Origin: Catonia carolina
Taxonomy: Eukaryota; Arthropoda; Insecta; Hemiptera; Achilidae
Reading direction: 5' to 3'
NCBI GenBank assembly: GCA_035578175.1
Contig: JAQMRL010000001.1
Coordinates: 430,045,545-430,109,544 of the forward strand
DNA: 64,000 bases
The translations under genes were made by a program, and so were the position numbers. Below are positions 57,778-64,000 of this stretch, in pieces. Positions within the stretch are counted from its first letter, which is position 1. Each line of letters opens with the position of its first letter. The notes beneath the pieces are model-generated. The model did no database searches and was not told where the DNA came from. It saw only the letters and a list, made by a program, of their open reading frames with translations.

Positions 57778-58390
57778 CAGTGACGGATTTCCCACTAGGC
57801 ACACTAGGCCAGTGCCTAGGGGCGGTACGCCTCAGGGGCGGCACGACCTGGACAGGTTAGGTTAGGTTACGGGCGGCGGTGACTGATACCGGTAGTATAA
57901 GGGTGCTTGGTTTACAATCTTGCTGGTAAGCCAATAACATAATTAAAGCAATTCATTTTTCTAACCTTTCCGTTCATAAGTGCAGATTTTAATCTAATAT
58001 TTCAATAATACTTTGTTGTTTGGTTTGTAAAAATAAAGACCTTTTAAAATATAATTTAAGTCTTAGAAAATAGCTCTCGGTGTTTTTATAAACACCTGTA
58101 TTTTTAGTTTGTAAAAGTAAACGTTTCAAATGTAATAAAATGTCTGAGTAAGTTACTCTAGGTGTTTTTATGAACACCTGTATTTTTAGTTTGTTATAGT
58201 ATAAACCTTTTAAAATGTGATTAAAATCTAATTAAGTATCTTTTGGTGATTTTATCAACACCCGTTTATGAACTCGTTAGATTTACTTTTTTTTAAATTG
58301 AGTAATAAATTTGGCACAGATGTGGCATGTTTCAAAAGGGCGGCAGTCAGAATAGTGCCTAGGGGCAAAAAATTTATAAATCCGTCACTG
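57778..58390. mobile_element. hAT-like non-autonomous element, 613 bp, 8-bp duplication
   Basis: Ends 'cagtgacggattt' with exact inverse at the right, then 'gtgcctaggggc' motifs near both ends. Exact 'tcgctact' at 57770-57777 and 58391-58398. Three tandem units of about 82 bases inside (58012-58270). Confidence 0.93.
58012..58270. repeat. three tandem units of about 82 bp
   Basis: Each unit has 'ggtgtttttat', 'aacacctgtatttttag' and 'ttgtaaaa'; the last is most diverged. Confidence 0.8.
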
Positions 58391-58868
58391 TCGCTACTGA
58401 AATGTGCTACTCACTCATGCTTTGCTTTGTTTTCACTGTTGTTGTTAATAATCTGTCAGACATAATGATATGACTAATTTTGTATATATGGTTTTATATT
58501 TATGGTATATATGGTTTTATATGGTTTTCTGTTCATTATAATATATTCAGACCAATTTGTTTAATTAGTTGCGTGCGTCTGTAGAATATAGTTTAGTGAG
58601 TTTTTGCAGTTTCGTTGTTGTAATTTATAATTTAAATTTTTACTGGGATAAATTAAATACGTATTTCAAAATGAAATAATTATTTGCCTGTTTGTACATT
58701 GAAATAAGGTTTTAGGCATTTGCGTGCATTAAAATTTGTAGCCGTTGTTGAAAGAATTCGTTATACTTTACACAAAACTGAGTGTAGGCCTACATGTAGA
58801 GCAAGAATGTGCCAGTTCAAATTGTCCACAGTATATAAGTTAAAAGAAAGTTTGTTTATTATCTATTA

Positions 58869-59745
58869 TGACTCACTGGGTTGGTCTAGAGGTAAACTCG
58901 TCACGCGAGTCAGCTGTTTAACCCTTTATAGGTCTTTGGTAAGAAACTTACCACTGGCAATAGGTCAATTTTATTTAAGAATAAGCTATGCAGTTGAACC
59001 TTATTGGTATTTTGTGGTGTTATAGATGTTCTCAGGTAAGTAGGCTATCCACATCTTAAAATTACCACTCAGCGACCATTTTCTTCGTGAGTGCACAAAT
59101 GTGGTAAGGATTCATACCAGCGTACGCTGTTTTGTTGTTACTTTTGTACAGTGCTTAGAAAATTCTAGTTTTTTTATGGGAAACCAAGCATTCATGCTAA
59201 TATAAAGTTAAGATAAGTTATTTTATATATATTTTTGTTATATAGTACTACAAGGTGTTTTAATAAGCATTCTTATCATTAAACATTACGTAATTTCCAT
59301 TTATAAAATTCTTCCTTGGTAAGTATACTTACCAGGGCTTATCATCAAAACAAAGAGATATCTTACTGTTCTGGCACTAGAAATACATTATTCAAGTCCC
59401 TTTACAGCAAAGTTGAACGTTTCACAACATTGTATTTTCCCCCGTAGTACTGCCCTAAAAAGGGTTAACAGCTGATATACGGAGACTAAGGTTCCTGGTT
59501 CAAATCCTAGTAAAGGTAGTTACTTTTTTATGGATTTGAATATACTAGACAGTGGTTACTGGTGTACATTGATGGTTGGGATTCAATTAACCATACCTCT
59601 CAGGATTGGTCGGCCTGGGTCTGTACTAGAGTTCACATCATTTACACGTCATACACATCATACTCATTCTCATTGGGTCATGGGGTTAATTATTTTTCTG
59701 AATTGAATAGATTGCAACATAGATACATTAGAGATTTATTTAAAA
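58869..59745 (+). mobile_element. SINE family B, full length, split by a TTAA element
   Basis: Head 'ctgggttggtctagaggtaa' (A box-like), 'gtcagctgtttaa'; resumes at 59465 with 'ttaacagctgatatacggag', B box 'ggttcaaatcc', tail 'acattagagattta'. Confidence 0.9.
58922..59464. mobile_element. piggyBac-type non-autonomous element, 543 bp, TTAA target, inside SINE B
   Basis: Ends 'ccctttataggtc' and reverse 'ccctttttagggc'; TTAA at 58918-58921 and 59465-59468. Subterminal 'ggtaagaaacttacc' and 'ggtaagtatacttacc' palindromes. The TTAA exists in uninterrupted SINE B copies. Confidence 0.88.
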
Positions 59746-59749
59746 AACA

Positions 59750-60490
59750 ATTATGTATTATACCTTGTTCTCGAAACAACCAAGCTTAGGTGTTACAATC
59801 TGTTAACACTCAACTTTTCTGTAATGGGTACCAGGTAAAGAAAAAATTTAAATTTATAAATACTTAATACAATTTATTATAATAATAAAATTTTACATTA
59901 TTTTTAACAATATATTAAGTAATAAAACATTATTATTACAGCTACATAAATAATTTAAAAAACCCAGTCGTTAACAATAAAATAACAATTCTAAAAACTA
60001 ACTTTATCACATATCAATGGGGTCAATAATATTAAATTAATTTAATTTTAAAATTTTTAGTTCAATATTTTGGGAATAATAACATAAAATGAAATTCCAA
60101 AAATTTAGTGTACTATAAATATAAATTAGATCATTCGACTATTGATTAGAAACTACAGTAAGTTAAAAAATATTATCATTGAGTTTTAACGTGTCAAAAT
60201 TTTCCAGATTCTGGCCGTTATTGTAATTAGGATATTACACTTGGGAGTAGAGCATACGTAGGTATATATCATACACATCATATAATATTTACGGTTTCGA
60301 GAAAGCATTCTACACATGATATCCTTATTAATACTTTTAAGGACATTGGATTGAATGGTAAACACATCCAAGTAATCTCAAATCTATACTTGAATCAATC
60401 TGCAGTAGTTAGTGAATGACACAGTTTCAGATTTAGTTGATATTAAGCGAAGTATCAGCTGGGGATGTGTGTTATTCTTCTGTTCAATAT
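59750..60490. other. Intergenic AT-rich sequence, no recognised feature
   Basis: No ORF beyond chance or family match. Confidence 0.5.
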
Positions 60491-60493
60491 CTT

Positions 60494-62040
60494 TTTTTGT
60501 TGTCAGTCTCTCGACTGGTTCGATGCAGTTCTCGAAGCTGTTCTATCTTGCGCAAGTCTTTTCATATCTGCATACCAGTAACACTCTACATCTTTTGTAA
60601 TTTGCTTTATGTACGTGGTGTGGCAATTAAATAACGAGACTGATATTATAAAAAATATTATTTTTATTTCATACATAATCATGTATTGTCTCCTTCAATA
60701 TACACTCATTCTCTATCCCTACAACTCTCCATGCGAATTTTCCATTGTTGGAAACAGTGCTGGAAGTCATCTTCTGTCAGGTCCTTCAGGACAAGTGCCG
60801 CTTTCTCTTTTACAGCTTACACAGACTCAAATCTTGTCCCTGTAATGCTGATTTCACCTTAGGGAACAGGTAGAAGTTACATGGTGCAAGATCTGGTGAA
60901 TAAGGTGGATGTTCTAACACTGAGATGCTGTACTTGGCTAGCAACCTCTTGACAGATAACGCGGAATGAGCTGGCGCATTGTCTTGTGGAGAAACCATGA
61001 TTTGTCCTTCCACATTTCGGGGTGTTTTTCCTTACTCTTTGACGTAATTTAGAAATTATACCTTAAAATAGTAATATTGATTAATTGTTTGACCTTCAGG
61101 AACCCAGTGAAGGTACACAATCCCATGGATACAAAAAAAAACAATCATCATTGCTTTAAATTTTGACTTGCTCATTCGAGCTTTTTAGGCTCTCGGTGAA
61201 GTTCAGCTCTTCCAGTGCATGGGTTGGCGCTTCGTTTCCGGATCATAAGTAAAAAACCACGTTTTATCACATGTTATTATCTTCTACCTTTTCCCTAAGG
61301 TGAAATTTACATTAAAAGGAACAAGATTTGAGTCTGTGGAAGCTGTAAAAGAGAAAGCGGCACGTGTCCTGAAGGAGCTGACAGAAGATGACTTCCAGCA
61401 CTGTTTCCAAAAATATACTGAAGGTGACAATAAGTGATTATGTATAAAATAAAAATAAATTTTTTTACGTCAGTCTTGTTATTTAATAGCCACACCTTGT
61501 ATTCTAACCTTTGCCTCTCCCTAAAATTTACTCCCTCAATATTACCCTCCATTATTGATAACCTAATACCTGAATGTCTTAAGATATGCCACACTAGCTT
61601 ATCCCTTCTTCTGGTAAGATGCTTCCATATACTTCTTTTTTCATTCACTCGCCTAAGAACCTCTAAATTACTTATTTTGTCCACCCACTTTATCTTCAAC
61701 ATTTTCCTATAACACCACATTTCAAAAGCTTCTATTCTCTTCCTTTATACATTCCCTATCACCCACGTTTCACTCCCATATAATGCTACTCTCCAAACAT
61801 AGTGTTTTAAGAAATTTTTCCTTCTGTAAGTCAATGTTTGTAGTCAGTAAGCTTTTTTTGATTTCAAAGGCTTTTCTAGCTTTAGCAATTATACCTTTGA
61901 TATCACTTGTGCTTCTACCATCCTTTGTTATTTTACTCCATAGATAGCAGAATTCCCCAACTTTTTGAATGTTTTCGTTGCCTACTTTTAAATTTCCCAT
62001 CTTCTCTAAACCACTCTTGCTGCTGCACAACACTTTCAAT
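60494..62040 (-). mobile_element. LINE fragment (RTE-like), split by mariner D copy 2
   Basis: Parts 60494-60611 and 61503-62040 align continuously with 31893-32590. Minus strand: GLEKMGNLKVGNENIQKVGE, CYLWSKITKDGRSTSDIKGI, MWCYRKMLKIKWVDKISNLE, RSIWKHLTRRRDKLVWHILR. Truncated and with frameshifts. Confidence 0.9.
60614..61500 (-). mobile_element. mariner D, fold-back copy 2, inside a LINE
   Basis: TA at 60612-60613 and 61501-61502. The left part encodes, on the minus strand, the catalytic half (CDETW-like near 61270, HQDNAPAHSALSVKRLL, HPPYSPDLAPCNFYLF). The right ~215 bases (61290-61500) are a plus-strand copy of the same 3' end, again giving a fold-back. The internal junction ('gttattat|cttctacc' near 61285) differs from copies 1 and 3. 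Confidence 0.9.
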
Positions 62041-62142
62041 ATCTACTCAGAATATTTAAAAAAGCAGTACAGTACCTGAAAGGCAGGAGGGTATTATTGT
62101 GCACGGGGAAGTCAAAAACAACAATAACGGTCCTGATACCTA

Positions 62143-62736
62143 TAGTTCACGCCACGAAAGAAATTCGCTGTCTTTGAAGAGCTCTATCTCAAAAACAACC
62201 AAATGGAAAATTTTAACGCTACAAATTTTAAAGCCTGTTCTTTTCTACATCATTCTTATTTCTATTTCCCTTTTTATTTTCCACTATAATTAGATAATGC
62301 TATTCTAGACAGAATACTGTTGACATAATACATGGTTCAATCCAAAAATCATTTCCCTATCATTACGTGGAGCAAAATTAGCACTGTTTTTTTTAAAAAT
62401 CGTCGGAATATTAAAACGGAACATCGTATTCCACTTTAAAAATATTCATATTATAGAGAAAACTGTAATCTTTAACATACTTAAACGCCGAATTTTTATG
62501 TTAACCCTGAACGGAGTAACAGATGTTTAAAAACACATTAACGGAAAACCTGCTAAAAACTGGGTATTTTTATGCGTAAATTGCTGTATCTCCGACTAAT
62601 TTCTAAACAAAATAATCTAAGTCAAACTAATCTACCCGGACAAGAACAAATTTGGTGTAGCGTTAAAAATTTTCCGTTTGGTTGTTTTTGAGATAGAGCT
62701 CTTCAAACACAACAGATTCTTTCGTAGCGCGCACTA
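62143..62736. mobile_element. MITE family 2, 594 bp, TA target, long inverted repeats
   Basis: About 95-bp imperfect inverted ends: 'tagttcacgccacgaaagaa' and reverse 'tagtgcgcgctacgaaagaa', both continuing to 'gaagagctctatctcaaaaa' and 'caacca'. TA at 62141-62142 and 62737-62738. Confidence 0.92.
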
Positions 62737-63011
62737 TAGATCTATCTATAGTACCTGTTGATATCTACTCATAGTAAGGATTTGTAGGACATACTTGAAA
62801 GTTTTATTAAGAGATGGGTTTTTCTAAAACATTGTTCTGATTGATAAGAAACAGTTTGTAGTGTCTATATTACAGTGAAGGTGTATGTGAAAAGATCTGT
62901 GTTGTCTGTTAAAATAAAGAGAGGAATAGTTGAAAAGAGATCAGATCGAGAATAGAACAAACTCTTACAGCATCTAGGATAATGGACGATAATGGATAAT
63001 GGAGTTATGTA

Positions 63012-63131
63012 CGAGGGTTAACTGGAAAGTAAAGTTACAAGATTTAAAAAAATACAAATAATGAATATATTTTAACTTATATTTTTACTTATATGGGTTG
63101 TATAGCATACATATTACATTATTTTTCCACA
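63012..63131 (+). mobile_element. mariner end fragment (another subfamily)
   Basis: 'acgagggttaactggaaagt' is a typical mariner terminus; about 120 bases follow before mariner D copy 3 interrupts at 63134. Confidence 0.65.
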
Positions 63132-63133
63132 TA

Positions 63134-64000
63134 CGAGGTGTGGCTATTAAATAACGGGACTGACGTTGTAAAAAATTTTATTTTTGTTTTATACATAATC
63201 ACTTATTTTCACCTTCAATATACACTCATTCTCTATCCCTACAACGCTCCATGCAAATTTTCCATTGTTGGAAACAGTGCTGGAAGTCATCTTCTGTCAG
63301 CTCCTTCAGGACACGTGCCGCTCAAAAATGTTTAAAATGAAGCTCGCAAAAATGTTTGTACTGAAACTTTGTACGCGATTGAAAATTACCCAAATTTTTT
63401 GGAAACGATAATAACATGTGATGAAACGTGGTTTTTACTTATGATCCTGAAACGAAGCGCCAATCCAATCACTGGAAGAGCCGAACTTCACCGAGAGCCA
63501 AAAAAAGCTCGAATGAGCAAGTCAAAATTTAAAGCAATGATGATAGTTTTTTTTTTAAATCAGTGGGATTGTGTACCTTCACTGGGTTTCTTACGGTCAA
63601 ACAATTAATGAAAATTACTACTTTCAAGTACTTTCTAAACTACGTCAAAACGTAAGAAAAAACGAGCCAAAATGTGGAAGGACAAATCATGGGTTCTCCA
63701 CCAAGACAATGCGCCAGCTTATTCCGCGTTATCTGTCAAGAGGTTGCTAGCCAAATACAGCATCTCAGTGTTAGAACATCCATCTTATTCACCAGATCTT
63801 GCACCATGAGACTTGTACCTGTTCCTTAAGGTGAAATCTGCATTAAAAGGGACAAGATTTGAGTCTGTTGAAGCTGTAAAAGAGAAAGCGGCACGTGTCC
63901 TGAAGGACCTGACAAAAGATGATTTCCAGCACTGTTTCCAACAATGGGAAATTCGCATGTTGCATTGTAGGGATAGAGAAGGAGTGTATATTGAAGGTGA
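63134..64000 (+). mobile_element. mariner D, fold-back copy 3, cut by window end
   Basis: TA at 63132-63133, end 'cgaggtgtggctattaaata'. The left ~190 bases are reverse of the 3' coding end, which is reached again at 63880-64000. Same inner junction as copy 1 ('gccgctcaaaaatg' at 63318-63331). The transposase frame has several stops and frameshifts: CDETWF, then LHQDNAPAYS and HPSYSPDLAP. Confidence 0.9.

Noticed and set aside
34000..64000. A second host gene downstream of MELK
   Set aside because: Every frame with recognisable similarity is a transposase or reverse transcriptase; the rest look like chance ORFs in AT-rich DNA. Short exons of an unknown gene cannot be fully excluded.

Overview
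This window is insect nuclear DNA (AT-rich, spliced genes, canonical GT-AG introns). It is dominated by one host gene and a dense, nested set of transposable elements. A hemipteran-like insect is my guess from the mix of mariner, tRNA-derived SINE and piggyBac/hAT/pogo sequences, but the species cannot be read from the window.

Bases 2-33963 (+ strand) hold a nearly complete orthologue of the protein kinase MELK (maternal embryonic leucine zipper kinase). It has thirteen exons with consistent splice phases: kinase domain in exons 1-6, UBA domain in exon 7, a low-complexity linker in exons 8-11, and the C-terminal KA1 domain in exons 12-13. The joined exons total 1878 bases (625 codons plus TAA) with no internal stop. 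The window edge cuts the first exon, so the true start codon is outside. Coding sequence is only about 5% of the 34-kb locus; the introns are filled with mobile elements.

Elements inside MELK introns: a hAT-like element and an unclassified tandem repeat (intron 1); a LINE fragment, SINEs, a DDE-transposase relic and a TA-type MITE (intron 3); a deleted mariner and a pogo-like relic (intron 4); unclassified repeats and SINEs (intron 5); a 5'-truncated LINE with a clean 16-bp target duplication (intron 6); a pogo-like relic and SINEs (intron 7); a LINE with an open reverse-transcriptase frame and a 13-bp target duplication (intron 8); a PIF/Harbinger-type element and a near-complete mariner (intron 9); a deleted Tc1/mariner-type element and a LINE end (intron 10); a hAT-like element (intron 11); LINE, Gag-like and SINE remnants (intron 12).

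From about 34 kb to 64 kb no host gene was found. This part holds a pogo transposase relic, decayed LINEs, at least three hAT-like elements, two pogo/Tigger-type elements, three piggyBac-type (TTAA) elements, several mariners, and a GC-rich island near 47.2-47.7 kb of unknown origin.

The most interesting points are: a mariner family in fold-back form (catalytic core between long inverted copies of its own 3' end), present three times with two copies sharing a junction; a 300-bp SINE family in which four of eight copies carry a different DNA transposon with clean target duplications; a three-level nest (pogo > piggyBac-type > tRNA-like); and a repeat that runs up to the splice acceptor of MELK exon 2.
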